From Xanthocytophaga agilis (GTDB lineage: Bacteria > Bacteroidota > Bacteroidia > Cytophagales > 172606-1): a stretch of 64,000 nucleotides of DNA. The position numbers and the translations under genes were made by a program. The DNA lies in contig NZ_JASJOU010000001.1 in assembly GCF_030068605.1 (NCBI RefSeq), positions 992,001 to 1,056,000 on the forward strand. The letters run 5' to 3'. The notes beneath the pieces are model-generated. The model ran no database searches. It was not told the DNA's origin and saw only the letters and a list, made by a program, of their open reading frames with translations. How positions within the stretch are numbered: the stretch's first letter is position 1; every line of letters begins with the position of its first letter. Shown one piece after another: positions 46,915-55,814 of the stretch.

Positions 46915-47311
46915 AGAGATTAGGACAGGGACGGCTGTTCCCTAATATGCCGTCATTGCCATCTGTTGTATCAGCTCTGGCTGCTGTTGTTCCTGGGTAC
47001 ACCGGATATAAGTCTGTACCATCTGTAAGGATAGGTATTAAAAAAATATCATCAACAGTTTGAGGACCACCATTAATCATTTGTACTGACCTGGCTTGAT
47101 ATGTACGTACTCCATCAATAGGAAGTGCAGGATTGGCTGCATTATAATCCTCAATTTTTTGCAAGAATTCTTTTATTTTTGTTAGCCCAAGAATATGTCC
47201 GCTGACAACTGTTGGATCATCTGGGTTCAGTCCGTTGTCATTAAAAAATGCTAACAAATAGGAGGCTGCTTGTGTAGGGGAAATGAAAGTTCCAATGGTA
47301 TTGTTTGCCAT
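46898..47311 (-). CDS. Small hypothetical protein with Cys/Gly tail, first gene of the kinase operon
   Basis: 137 residues, no signal peptide. The middle has SVQMINGGPQTVDDIFLIPI and TDGTDLYPVYPG; the C-terminus is NSRPCPNLCGGGA with a CPxxC pair and glycines. I have an impression of short Bacteroidota proteins with similar CP-rich ends next to kinase genes, but cannot verify it. The stop overlaps the start of the membrane protein gene by 17 bp, so the products are probably made together. Function unknown; a signalling partner is plausible. Confidence 0.7.
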   Translation of the reverse strand: MANNTIGTFISPTQAASYLLAFFNDNGLNPDDPTVVSGHILGLTKIKEFLQKIEDYNAANPALPIDGVRTYQARSVQMINGGPQTVDDIFLIPILTDGTDLYPVYPGTTAARADTTDGNDGILGNSRPCPNLCGGGA

Positions 47312-47570
47312 GATTAAATGAATGTTAAATAATTTGATTGTTAGAATTCTTAAAATGGCTGGTGTAAATAAATTGATGATACAATCAAAGTTGATATTCT
47401 ACTTGAAACTTGTCAATACCGCAAAATAGGTATTTTTAAGAGGCAGTTTTCTTTAAAAAGGACTGATTATTAGTGATCAAATTCAGAGTAATTCGTGCCT
47501 GGAAGAATTTGAACTGAATTTGTTGTTTTTGAGTGGGTGGAGACTAAATTTTTTTATAAATCTCACGTTT

Positions 47571-47729
47571 ATGCAATACACTCAACTGAAGGGATTAAAG
47601 AAAAAAAGGGTTATAGTAATATGGGTTGAAATTTATGTATCTTATGCTGAAGCTTTAACACCTGAAATGGCATTAAAGTTAAAACGTGTAGATAAGGCGT
47701 CGGATTAGTGGGTTGAATACCTTCAATGA
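47571..47729 (+). pseudogene. Decayed HigA/VapI-type antitoxin fragment
   Basis: From ATG 47571 the frame reads ...YVSYAEALTPEMALKLKRVDKASD, an in-frame TAG at 47706, then WVEYLQ and TGA. LTPEMALKL...WxxLQ is the hallmark of the second half of HigA-type XRE antitoxins. The helix-turn-helix region before it is degenerate and the C-terminal tail is gone, with no higB toxin recognisable upstream. Short, so a chance match is possible. Confidence 0.45.
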
Positions 47730-47735
47730 ATAAAA

Positions 47736-47767
47736 AAAAGACGCAGATAAGATATCTGCGTCTTTTC
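47736..47767 (+). terminator. Terminator-like hairpin
   Basis: AAAAGACGCAGAT / ATCTGCGTCTTTT, 13-bp stem and 5-base loop, T-rich on both sides. Lies 7 bp after the antitoxin relic. Confidence 0.85.
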
Positions 47768-48049
47768 TATTTTAGCCTCTAAAGCAAAATGACTAAAAAA
47801 GCGTTTCTTGATGCCAACGCTTAACAAAGAAAAGATAAATAGTAGACTTTTTCAGCCCTATTATACACGTAGGTCTTTTTTATCGACTGTTCGGTCAAAT
47901 ATTCGACAAATAATGGATGAATAGATATTTTTTTTCTATAATTCCTCAACAAAAAGAAAAAATAAAACTATTTATGGAAATGAATATTTTTTTGCATCCA
48001 TGCTGTAGAATGTATTTGAAACGATTACTCACTATCAATTCTCAATTTT

Positions 48050-48556
48050 ATGGCAGAGATATCCAGTACTAAAAATTCCCGTATGAAATCCGTTCGGATT
48101 GATATGACCCCAATGGTTGATCTGGCTTTTTTACTTGTAACTTTTTTTATGTTAACTACTACTTTCCTAAAACCAAAAATAATGAAGTTGACCATGCCAG
48201 AAAAATCTAAAGATAAAGAGGCTGCCGTTATGGATAAAGTTACTACAACCTTGGTCCTTGATAAAAATAATCAGTTGTATTACTATCAGGGTGCAGAGGA
48301 TCCTCAGGTTTTCAAAACCGATTACTCTGCCAGCGGTTTGCGCAAACTAGCGCTTGAAATGGTCAAGAAAGGAGCTGCAATCCACAAAGATGCCATCTTT
48401 ATTATCAAGCCAACAGAACAGGCATCTTATCAGAATGTTGTGGATGTGTTGGATGAGATGACAATTACCAATGTAAAGGTGTATGCTGTTCAGAAATTAT
48501 ACCCACAGGAGGTTGCATTGATTGATCAATACAAAGCGAAACATAATATCCGGTAG
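48050..48556 (+). CDS. exbD: ExbD/TolR-family biopolymer transport protein
   Basis: 168 residues. One N-terminal membrane helix with the proton-path Asp24 (MTPMVDLAFLLVTFFML), and a periplasmic domain ending in VYAVQKLYPQEVALI. Works with ExbB (proton channel) and TonB to energise SusC-type transporters, or in a related motor. It is alone here: no exbB, tonB or second exbD, and a terminator follows at once. Its partners must be encoded elsewhere. Confidence 0.92.
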   Translation: MAEISSTKNSRMKSVRIDMTPMVDLAFLLVTFFMLTTTFLKPKIMKLTMPEKSKDKEAAVMDKVTTTLVLDKNNQLYYYQGAEDPQVFKTDYSASGLRKLALEMVKKGAAIHKDAIFIIKPTEQASYQNVVDVLDEMTITNVKVYAVQKLYPQEVALIDQYKAKHNIR

Positions 48557-48567
48557 ATGTAAATAAA

Positions 48568-48607
48568 AAAACGGATGTGCAACTTATACTAAGGGCACAT
48601 CCGTTTT
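48568..48607. terminator. Bidirectional terminator between exbD and the sugar cluster
   Basis: AAAACGGATGTGC (48568-48580) / GCACATCCGTTTT (48595-48607), T-rich on both strands, between convergent genes. Confidence 0.9.
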
Positions 48608-48626
48608 ATAAAAAGTAATCTATATT

Positions 48627-49961
48627 CTATGCTGTTACTTTGATAGAAGCAGGAGGGAACTTGGCTAGTTGTTCTTTATAAAGTTCAACACTCAGTAAAC
48701 CTTCTGGTAAAATCACATCATCAAAAGTAAGAACCTTATCTTTTGGAAGGTCTGTTTTCAAAATAGCACCTTCTGCAAGACCAATCGGCAATAGATTTTC
48801 CGCACGAGCTATATCATAATTTTCAGCTAAGCCATATGTCATATATTCTCCTAGTCCATCTAACTTTTCTCCAGATTTCAAATCTATTTTAGCTGTAGTT
48901 ACAACTTCTACTGTTGGTGTGCCAATAGGAGCAAGATTTGCATCATTGAAAAGTACAGCCCGTGCCACTGTATTGTGAATTTCAAAATGGCACAAGTGAT
49001 ATGGAGTATAGAAGCAGTAAAGTGGTCCTTCTCCTAACTTGTACAAATTCAGGTAATGACGCATGGTTGGGTGTTCGTGTGTACCCAAAACAAAAACGCC
49101 CGGACCCGGAGCTGCACCAACTACATAATCTACAATTCCAGGACCAGCCAGCCACTCATCCAGATCATATAATTCAGGGAATAGTTTGGTGGTTTTCTCA
49201 ATAGGAGTTCCTGCTTCCATTGTTGGACCAAACATACCTCGTTTGCCTACTTTCATTCCTGTTGCATTGGCAACACAAGCTTGTTCATATGAGATTTTGG
49301 TACCATCCGCAAATGAAGTTACCATTGCCGGATTCTGTCCCCATTTTTCTGCAAACCCTTTTTGTGTTGTAGGATTCCTGTAAGGATCATGTAGCCCTTT
49401 GATATTACCCAAAAGTACGGGACGTACACCAATTCCTTTTACAAACCGATAAAGGTTCATAATTACACCTGGCTGATCTCCATCTGCTACTGTATAAACA
49501 ACACCTGCTTTGTCTGCATATGTTTTCAGAATAGAACCGATTGTTCCATCAACTTCCGCATTCATCAAAATGACATGCTTGCCGTTTTTGATAGCATGCA
49601 TTACAACCCGTGCACCATATTCAATATGACCAGTTACTTCCATCACCGCATCTACCTGACCTGCTTCACATAAAAGAAATGGGTTGTCTGTTACTGAAAA
49701 CTTTTTGCGGGATATTGCTTCTTCCAACTGAGCAGTAGTACCTACTTCTACAATATCAGATTCAGCAATTCCTGCCTCACGATAAGCTCGTTTGGCAGTT
49801 TCCAGTGTACGGTTGGAAATAGCTACCAGCTCCATTCCTTTTACAAACTGGCAGATTTGCAAAGCAATACCTCTGGCCATAAATCCGGCTCCTACCATAG
49901 CTACCCGAATAGGCTTCCCTTCGCTATGTCTTTTTTCTAATGCACTATCAACAATAATCAT
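48627..49961 (-). CDS. NAD(P)-dependent oxidoreductase with SAF domain
   Basis: 444 residues. Rossmann domain with VAMVGAGFMARGIALQI (20-36), homoserine-dehydrogenase-like middle (EVTGHIEYGARVVMHAIKNGKHVILMNAEVDGT) and a C-terminal SAF domain (about 350-435: ARAENLLPIGLAEGAIL). Such enzymes are often found in surface-sugar loci and are thought to act on sugar intermediates; the exact reaction is not established. It is the last gene of the minus-strand set with RfbC-, epimerase- and RfbF-like genes, 51 bp after the RfbC-like gene, and ends in a terminator. Confidence 0.82.
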   Translation of the reverse strand: MIIVDSALEKRHSEGKPIRVAMVGAGFMARGIALQICQFVKGMELVAISNRTLETAKRAYREAGIAESDIVEVGTTAQLEEAISRKKFSVTDNPFLLCEAGQVDAVMEVTGHIEYGARVVMHAIKNGKHVILMNAEVDGTIGSILKTYADKAGVVYTVADGDQPGVIMNLYRFVKGIGVRPVLLGNIKGLHDPYRNPTTQKGFAEKWGQNPAMVTSFADGTKISYEQACVANATGMKVGKRGMFGPTMEAGTPIEKTTKLFPELYDLDEWLAGPGIVDYVVGAAPGPGVFVLGTHEHPTMRHYLNLYKLGEGPLYCFYTPYHLCHFEIHNTVARAVLFNDANLAPIGTPTVEVVTTAKIDLKSGEKLDGLGEYMTYGLAENYDIARAENLLPIGLAEGAILKTDLPKDKVLTFDDVILPEGLLSVELYKEQLAKFPPASIKVTA

Positions 49962-50012
49962 ATAGAGAATTTTTATGGTTAAGACATTACACTTGATTTC
50001 TTAAAGACTTAC

Positions 50013-50564
50013 TTATCCTACTGGAGCTAGAATAGTTTCATTATAATCAGCCCATGCAGCATCTTTGGCTGAAATAACTGTTGGAGTTATAGGCAATTGG
50101 ATGCCAAATGCCGGATCATTCCAGCGAAGACCTCCTTCAGCACCAGGTGTATAGAATTGAGTAACCTGATACGTTACTTCTGTTTCATCTTCCAATGTTA
50201 CAAAACCATGTGCAAAGTCTTCTGGTACGTATAACATTTTGTGGTTTTTCTCAGTTAGTTCTACTGCAATCCACTTTTTGTAGGTAGGAGAAGACGGACG
50301 AAGATCAATAATCACATCTAGAATAGCTCCTTTTGTACAACGTACCAGTTTTGTTTCCTGATGAGGAGACCGTTGAAAGTGCATTCCCCGAAAAGTACCT
50401 TTTACTTTATTATAGGAAACATTGGTTTGTACTACATTACCGTTCAATCCATGTTCTTCCATTTCGCGTTTACACCATGAACGGCCAAAAAAACCACGTT
50501 CGTCCTCTAATTTCTTGATTTCTAAAATAAAGGCTCCTTTAAGTTCTGTTTCTGTGAATATCAT
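50013..50564 (-). CDS. dTDP-4-dehydrorhamnose 3,5-epimerase-like (RfbC family) protein
   Basis: 183 residues, cupin fold. FILEIKKLEDERGFFGRSW at the N-terminus, the catalytic His in GTFRGMHFQ, and YVPEDFAHGFVTLED. It epimerises a 4-keto-6-deoxy NDP-sugar. Because the neighbouring nucleotidyltransferase is the CDP-glucose type rather than RmlA, the substrate may be a CDP-4-keto sugar (inference). 51-96 bp gaps to its neighbours on the same strand. Confidence 0.88.
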   Translation of the reverse strand: MIFTETELKGAFILEIKKLEDERGFFGRSWCKREMEEHGLNGNVVQTNVSYNKVKGTFRGMHFQRSPHQETKLVRCTKGAILDVIIDLRPSSPTYKKWIAVELTEKNHKMLYVPEDFAHGFVTLEDETEVTYQVTQFYTPGAEGGLRWNDPAFGIQLPITPTVISAKDAAWADYNETILAPVG

Positions 50565-50660
50565 TAGCTGTGTAAGTTGGTTTATAAGTTGGTTTGCTTT
50601 AGAGTACAGATACAGGGAGTTTTACATCTGAAGAATATAAAACTCGCTGCGGTGTTCCAA

Positions 50661-51707
50661 TTATTTTGCCCAGACAAGTTGACTGTCAATTAATTGCTTG
50701 TCCTGAAGTGTGTTCAGTACTTTTAAGCGCATTAGTTGAGAGTTACGGAAGTTGCCATCTGCAAAGCCCATTGCTTCCAGATTTTCTTTCAGTTCCTCAA
50801 TGGTGTCTATCAATGTTCTTTTTACCTGGTGATTTGGTGCCAACTTTGCATACAAGTCAAAATTTACACGATAAGAACGTTTGTCCGGAGGTGCTTCCTG
50901 ATTTATAGACACCTGAGTACCAGGAATAATCTGAGCTACTGCTTCTGCAATTTCTTTTACCTGATAATTCCAGACATTACTTCCTGTATTAATTGCTAAA
51001 AATTCACCTCCATTGGAAGCTGGACGTTCAATAGCCCATTCAATAGCAATTGCCATATCTTTCACGTTGATCAACGGTCTCCATGGTGTACCATCACTTA
51101 GTATCGTGATTTGTTTAGAAGTTACAGCACCTGCAACAAAATCATTTAAAACTAAGTCCAAACGAAGACGATTACTCATACCACATGCTGTTGCAAAACG
51201 TAGGCAAGTAATTGTAAAGCTACTGTCTGCTAGTGGTTTAAGATCACGTTCTGTGAATATTTTAGAACGAGCATAGGCTGTTAACGGATTTAATTCAGAA
51301 TCTTCTGTTTTCGCACCTTCTCCACCTGCACCATATACACTGCAACTAGATGCAAATATAAATGATTTAACACCTGCTGCTTTTGCTTTTTCAGCCAGCG
51401 CAATGCTCGATTTATGGTTTACATCAATCGTTACCTCTTCATATTTGTTGCCCATTGGATCGTTAGAAACTGCTGCCAAATGGACAACCGCATCTACACC
51501 TTCCAGAATAGAAGCCGGAACGTTACGGATATCACCAAATAATTGTTCATCCAGTTTGCTTTCAGGTAGGAAATCGGCATTGGTTAAACAATTGGCAAAG
51601 TATGCCATATCATATCCAATCAATGTCGCTTGAGGAAATACACTACGTAGATGTGCTACTACTCCAGGACCTACATAGCCCATATTTCCAGTAATGAGGA
51701 TTTTCAT
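50661..51707 (-). CDS. NAD-dependent sugar epimerase/dehydratase (extended SDR)
   Basis: 348 residues, extended short-chain dehydrogenase. NAD loop GNMGYVGPGVVAHL (7-20), DAVVHLAAVSNDPMG, catalytic Ser region FASSCSVYG and the YxxxK pair in AYARSKIFTE. It lies within the CDP-sugar set, between the RfbC-like gene and the cytidylyltransferase. It is not recognisably the CDP-glucose 4,6-dehydratase RfbG, so it may act as epimerase, reductase or an unusual dehydratase. Confidence 0.85.
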   Translation of the reverse strand: MKILITGNMGYVGPGVVAHLRSVFPQATLIGYDMAYFANCLTNADFLPESKLDEQLFGDIRNVPASILEGVDAVVHLAAVSNDPMGNKYEEVTIDVNHKSSIALAEKAKAAGVKSFIFASSCSVYGAGGEGAKTEDSELNPLTAYARSKIFTERDLKPLADSSFTITCLRFATACGMSNRLRLDLVLNDFVAGAVTSKQITILSDGTPWRPLINVKDMAIAIEWAIERPASNGGEFLAINTGSNVWNYQVKEIAEAVAQIIPGTQVSINQEAPPDKRSYRVNFDLYAKLAPNHQVKRTLIDTIEELKENLEAMGFADGNFRNSQLMRLKVLNTLQDKQLIDSQLVWAK

Positions 51708-51776
51708 GTAAAGTAGATTGTTAGTAAGATTTGAATGATTGAACAGGTATTATGAATTGCTATATATAATAGACAA

Positions 51777-52559
51777 CTATTGCCACACTTTCCAGGGAGC
51801 TTTCTTCTGATGCCACATTTCTTCCAGTACGACTTTATCACGAAGTGTATCCATTGGTTGCCAGAATCCTGTATGGCGATAAGCTTGCAGCTGACCATCT
51901 TCTGCTAATTTTTCCATAGGCTCACGTTCCCAGATTGTTGTATCATCTTTCAGATACTTAAAGATGCCGGGTTCCAATACAAAGAAACCGCCATTGATCC
52001 ATGGAGCACCACCATCACCTGTTGGTTTTTCTTTAAATGAGTGAATAGAGGTGTCTTCATCTGTTAGTGTAAATGCACCAAAACGACCAGGTTGCTGAAC
52101 AGCTGTTAATGTAGCTAGTTTGTTTCCTTTCTTATGATATTCAACCAGTTCAGTGATATTTACATTACTTACACCATCACCATAGGTAAGACAAAAACTA
52201 CTATTACCTACATATTCTTCCACCCGTTTCAAACGACCTCCTGTCATTGTGTCTTCTCCTGTATCTACTAATGTAACCTTCCATGACTCTTTGGGAGTTC
52301 TATGAATAGACATAGTATTGGTACGCAGGTCAAAGGTAACATCAGAGTTTAACAGATAATAATCTGCAAAATAATCTTTTATAATATGTTGCTTGTATCC
52401 GCAGCAAATTACAAAATCATTAATTCCATGGTGTGAATAAATTTTAAGAATGTGCCAAAGAATAGGTTTGCCACCAATTTCAACCATAGGTTTTGGACGG
52501 ATACCACTTTCTTCGCTGATACGAGTACCAAATCCACCAGCAAAAATAACTGCTTTCAT
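51777..52559 (-). CDS. rfbF: Glucose-1-phosphate cytidylyltransferase (RfbF)
   Basis: 260 residues. The nucleotidyltransferase loop [17 protein letters not shown] and [21 protein letters not shown] are diagnostic. [10 protein letters not shown] is the metal-binding block, and [15 protein letters not shown] is typical for RfbF. It makes CDP-glucose from glucose-1-phosphate and CTP, the first step to CDP-linked deoxy sugars. Starts the sugar set; lhgO lies 144 bp upstream. Confidence 0.95.
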   Translation of the reverse strand: MKAVIFAGGFGTRISEESGIRPKPMVEIGGKPILWHILKIYSHHGINDFVICCGYKQHIIKDYFADYYLLNSDVTFDLRTNTMSIHRTPKESWKVTLVDTGEDTMTGGRLKRVEEYVGNSSFCLTYGDGVSNVNITELVEYHKKGNKLATLTAVQQPGRFGAFTLTDEDTSIHSFKEKPTGDGGAPWINGGFFVLEPGIFKYLKDDTTIWEREPMEKLAEDGQLQAYRHTGFWQPMDTLRDKVVLEEMWHQKKAPWKVWQ

Positions 52560-52703
52560 AAGGGAATAGTTGTAAAGATGAGGTAGGGGTTTATGAAAAA
52601 ACTAAAATAAATTCAAAAAAAGTCGTACAATTCCCCTAATCTTCTACTTACCAACTTCACAGCCAGAGGAAAAGATTTTACTAGTACAGTAACCAATAGT
52701 ATA

Positions 52704-53930
52704 TTAATTAAGGACGATCTCTTTTTTCTCAGAATTAAACCGTTGCAAAGCCATTTCTGCGACTGTTTTTCCTATCGAAAGAGAGGACGTGGCAGCAGGA
52801 GAGGGGGCATTACAAACATTTATGATATGCTTATCTTCTAAAATCATGAAATCATCGATCAAACCACCTGTTCGGTCGCAAGCTTGTGCCCGTACTCCCG
52901 CATTTCCTGGAATGAGATCATTTTCCTGAATTTCAGGGATAAGTTTTTGGAGTGCTTTAGTAAAAGCTGCTTTGGAAAAAGAACGATAATATTCTCCCAA
53001 ACCGGTACGCCAGTATTTGGCTGCTACTTTACGGAATCCTGGCCAGGCAATAGACTCTGAAAAATCGCTCCAGTTAAAATCTGTTTTTTTATACCCTTCG
53101 CGTTTAAATGAAAATACAGCATTCGGACCAGCTTCAACACCACCTTTGACCATACGTGTGAAGTGAACTCCTAGGAATGGGAAATTAGGATCAGGAACAG
53201 GATAGATAAGTCCTTTCACCAGGTATTCTTTCTCTTTCTTTATTTCGTAATACTCTCCTCGGAAGGGGATAATCCGGACATTGATATTTTTGTGAGTGAG
53301 AGCTGCAATCTTGTCAGAGAATAGGCCAGCACAGTTGATAACCAACTTAGTCTCAAAGGTTTGTTTATCTGTAATTACTTCTGTTGAAGTGCTTCCAGGT
53401 TTAATATCCAGTACTTTTTGTTCATGCAGAATTTCGCCTCCTAGCTTTTTGAAAACTTCTGCATATTTATAAGATACGTCTGTATAGTCAATGATGCCTG
53501 TGTAAGGAACCCAGATTCCAGAAATGCCACTACAGTGTGGTTCATGTTCCCGAATCTCTGCCTGTGAAATTTTTCGGATATCTGTAAGTCCGTTTTGAAT
53601 ACCGCGATTATAGATATTTTCCAGTGCAGGAAGTTCTTCCTGGCTTGTTGCTACTATAATCTTGCCACACAGGTCAAATTTTATATCATTCTCTCTGCAG
53701 AACTCAAGTAGTTCATTGTACCCATTGATACAATTAGTAGCTTTTAGACTACCAGGTTTATAGTAGATGCCCGAATGGATCACCCCACTATTATTACCTG
53801 TCTGATGTTTGGCTAATTGCTTTTCTTTTTCAAGAAGAATAATTTTTAGGTCAGGTTTGTTTTTCTTTAGACGAAGTGCTGTAGCTAATCCTACAATTCC
53901 TCCTCCTACAACAAGAATGTCATATTTCAT
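52704..53930 (-). CDS. lhgO: L-2-hydroxyglutarate oxidase (LhgO)
   Basis: 408 residues, FAD-dependent DAO-family oxidase. FAD loop DILVVGGGIVGLATALRL (4-21), HQTGNNSGVIHSGIYYKPGS, a central block IIPFRGEYYEIK and a C-terminal NCNAPSPAATSSLSIG. It oxidises L-2-hydroxyglutarate to 2-oxoglutarate, a metabolite-repair function. Upstream of rfbF on the same strand by 144 bp, but functionally unrelated, so co-transcription is possible rather than meaningful. Confidence 0.93.
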   Translation of the reverse strand: MKYDILVVGGGIVGLATALRLKKNKPDLKIILLEKEKQLAKHQTGNNSGVIHSGIYYKPGSLKATNCINGYNELLEFCRENDIKFDLCGKIIVATSQEELPALENIYNRGIQNGLTDIRKISQAEIREHEPHCSGISGIWVPYTGIIDYTDVSYKYAEVFKKLGGEILHEQKVLDIKPGSTSTEVITDKQTFETKLVINCAGLFSDKIAALTHKNINVRIIPFRGEYYEIKKEKEYLVKGLIYPVPDPNFPFLGVHFTRMVKGGVEAGPNAVFSFKREGYKKTDFNWSDFSESIAWPGFRKVAAKYWRTGLGEYYRSFSKAAFTKALQKLIPEIQENDLIPGNAGVRAQACDRTGGLIDDFMILEDKHIINVCNAPSPAATSSLSIGKTVAEMALQRFNSEKKEIVLN

Positions 53931-54798
53931 CGTATAGTAAATTAATTGTTTCTATGCTGGTTGGATATAGTCCGAGGTACAACCACGCAACTTTATAAGC
54001 CAGTATCCAAATGAATTTTTACAAGTCCGAATTTACTACTATGTATGATAATTACAAGTATTCATACGGGTAGCAATTGAAATGTAATTTATGGCGTTTT
54101 ACTTTTCTTTAGTTGTATAATGGCTTTATATGTAAACATGAGTAATGACTATGAATAAGTAAGTATTTGTTTTTCAGTCATATTTTTTTTGTTTTGTCTG
54201 TTTATATTATTTTTTTATTGTATTATTTTTATTTATTATTTGATTTATCTGGAGTAAACAGAGAGTGAATTTCCTGAAAAAATAGTAAACGCTGCCTCAA
54301 AAAAATCTTGTTTTTGGAAAAATGAGACTTGCAAGTTTTCATAGAGTCTTCTATGTTTTGGCTACCAGTGTACTCATTAACTGGTAGCGATATTTCATTA
54401 GTTACTTTGTCTGCCATCTCTACATTTCTATAATAACTCTGCTAGAGTTTTATGTTGTGTCGGTACAACGTGTTTTCGCTGTAAGCTATTGATTACTAGT
54501 TTATTCGTTTGTTTAAAGCTTTTCACGTGAAAACTTTTTCTGTGGTTATAGTTATAATTATGTTAAGTGTTAATTTTAATTAATTTTTGGATAATATATG
54601 GATAAGTAATGGATAATAATAGGATTCGTTAGGATGGTAAAGATTTTCGATACAGTGTTATACAAATAGAATCGTTATTTACATGGAATAGTTGTACTTA
54701 TGTTATATTTTTGTCGCTTTTGAGAAGCTTTTTTTCTGACTATGTGTTTATTTGCAAATAGTTCTGTCTTGATAATATTCTATAGTAAGTAAAAAATA
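53931..54798. other. 868-bp AT-rich intergenic region
   Basis: Divergent region between lhgO and the amidotransferase-like gene. Contains one doubtful small ORF (54229-54417, minus; listed separately). No promoter consensus, RNA or repeat that I can support. Confidence 0.5.
54229..54417 (-). CDS. Doubtful small ORF (62 aa)
   Basis: 62 residues, MADKVTNEISLPVNEYTGSQ... No motif, no ribosome site, in a very AT-rich spacer. The N-terminal half looks like ordinary protein sequence, the C-terminal half less so. Listed as possible only. Confidence 0.25.
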   Translation of the reverse strand: MADKVTNEISLPVNEYTGSQNIEDSMKTCKSHFSKNKIFLRQRLLFFQEIHSLFTPDKSNNK

Positions 54799-55620
54799 AT
54801 GAAAGATATGAGAATTGCTATTCTGGATTTGTATGATGGATCAGCCAATGAAGGAATACGGTGTATAAAAGAATTAATGTTATCTTTTGCTCAAACTACT
54901 ACTGTAGATGTTTCTTTTACTATTTTTGATGTAAGACAGAAAAACGAAATACCTGATCTGAGTTATGATCTGTATATTTCTACAGGTGGTCCAGGTAGTC
55001 CTGTTGAAAGTGAAGGGACAGAATGGGAGCTTTTGTTTTTTGAATTGATGAATAACCTTCGTGATTACAACAGAAGATTTCCTGAACATAAAAAATACGT
55101 TTTTCTGATAAGCCATTCCTTTCAGATTTTCTGTCGATATTTTGAATTAGGTGTTCTCACTCAGCGTAAATCACATGCCTTCGGTATTTTTCCTGTGCAT
55201 CGTACTGTTCATGGACTTCAGGAATTATACTTTGAAAATCTGGATGATCCATTTTGGGTGGTAGATAGCCGAGACTGGCAAGTAACACAGATTAATGAAA
55301 TAAAACTGAAAGAGTGGGGTGGGCAGATTCTCTGTTATGAAAAGCTAAGACCTCTTATTGATCTGGAGCGGGCTGTAATGGCTATTCGTTTCGATGAAGC
55401 TTTCTTTGGAACGCAATTTCACCCTGAGATTGATGCGGCTGGTATGTTGCGTCACCTGGATACAAAAGATAAAAGAGAGATTATTATTGCCAACTATGGA
55501 ATTGATAAGTATCATGAAATGATACGTTATCTAGCAGATCCGGATAAAATAGCATTTACTTATCAGACAATCCTACCTACATTTTTACGAATAGCCCTTC
55601 CTCATTCTATAGAATTGTGA
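54799..55620 (+). CDS. Class I glutamine-amidotransferase-like protein with Ser at the nucleophile position
   Basis: 273 residues, GATase1 fold. RIAILDLYDGSANEGIRCIK (5-24), DLYISTGGPGSP (oxyanion region, 57-68), then FLISHSFQIFCRYF (102-115), where the elbow Cys is expected at position 105 but AGC (Ser) stands at 55111-55113. GTQFHPEID supplies the His-x-Glu. From memory the Bacteroidota relatives read ICHSFQ here, so one base (TGC to AGC) explains the change. Glutaminase activity is therefore doubtful; a binding or altered role is possible. Stands alone, 55 bp before the TPP riboswitch. Confidence 0.75.
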   Translation: MKDMRIAILDLYDGSANEGIRCIKELMLSFAQTTTVDVSFTIFDVRQKNEIPDLSYDLYISTGGPGSPVESEGTEWELLFFELMNNLRDYNRRFPEHKKYVFLISHSFQIFCRYFELGVLTQRKSHAFGIFPVHRTVHGLQELYFENLDDPFWVVDSRDWQVTQINEIKLKEWGGQILCYEKLRPLIDLERAVMAIRFDEAFFGTQFHPEIDAAGMLRHLDTKDKREIIIANYGIDKYHEMIRYLADPDKIAFTYQTILPTFLRIALPHSIEL

Positions 55621-55675
55621 TATGATCTGAGGAAATATTTGTATTTCCATTCGTTTCGCTTACTTTTGGCATTGT

Positions 55676-55760
55676 CAACTTTAGGGGTGTCAGTATTTTT
55701 ACTGACTGAGATCAAACCCTCACAACCTGATACTGTTCATACGGTCGTAGGAAAAAGTTG
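55676..55760 (+). promoter_or_regulatory. TPP (THI-box) riboswitch
   Basis: All conserved parts are present: P1 CAACTT (55676-55681) / AAGTTG (55755-55760), GGGGTG (55684-55689), CTGAGA (55706-55711), ACCCT (55716-55720), AACCTGAT (55724-55731) and CGTAGGAAA (55746-55754). It lies 54 bp before thiM. A short GGATG/CATCC hairpin (55760-55778) follows as possible expression platform. It represses the salvage operon when thiamin pyrophosphate is plentiful. Confidence 0.94.
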
Positions 55761-55814
55761 GATGCGGTTTTGTCATCCCCTGAGTTGTTATTTTGGACAA
55801 ATAAACGGAATAAC

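Larger units (their letters stand above)
47312..48049. other. 738-bp intergenic region with an antitoxin relic
   Basis: Apart from the HigA-like remnant and its terminator-like hairpin (listed separately) I see no gene. The 300 bp before exbD are AT-rich, without a clear promoter box. Confidence 0.5.

Noticed and set aside
54361-54388. GCTACCAG / CTGGTAGC inverted repeat
   Set aside because: Only 8 bp with a 12-base loop and no T run. Too weak to call a terminator or operator.
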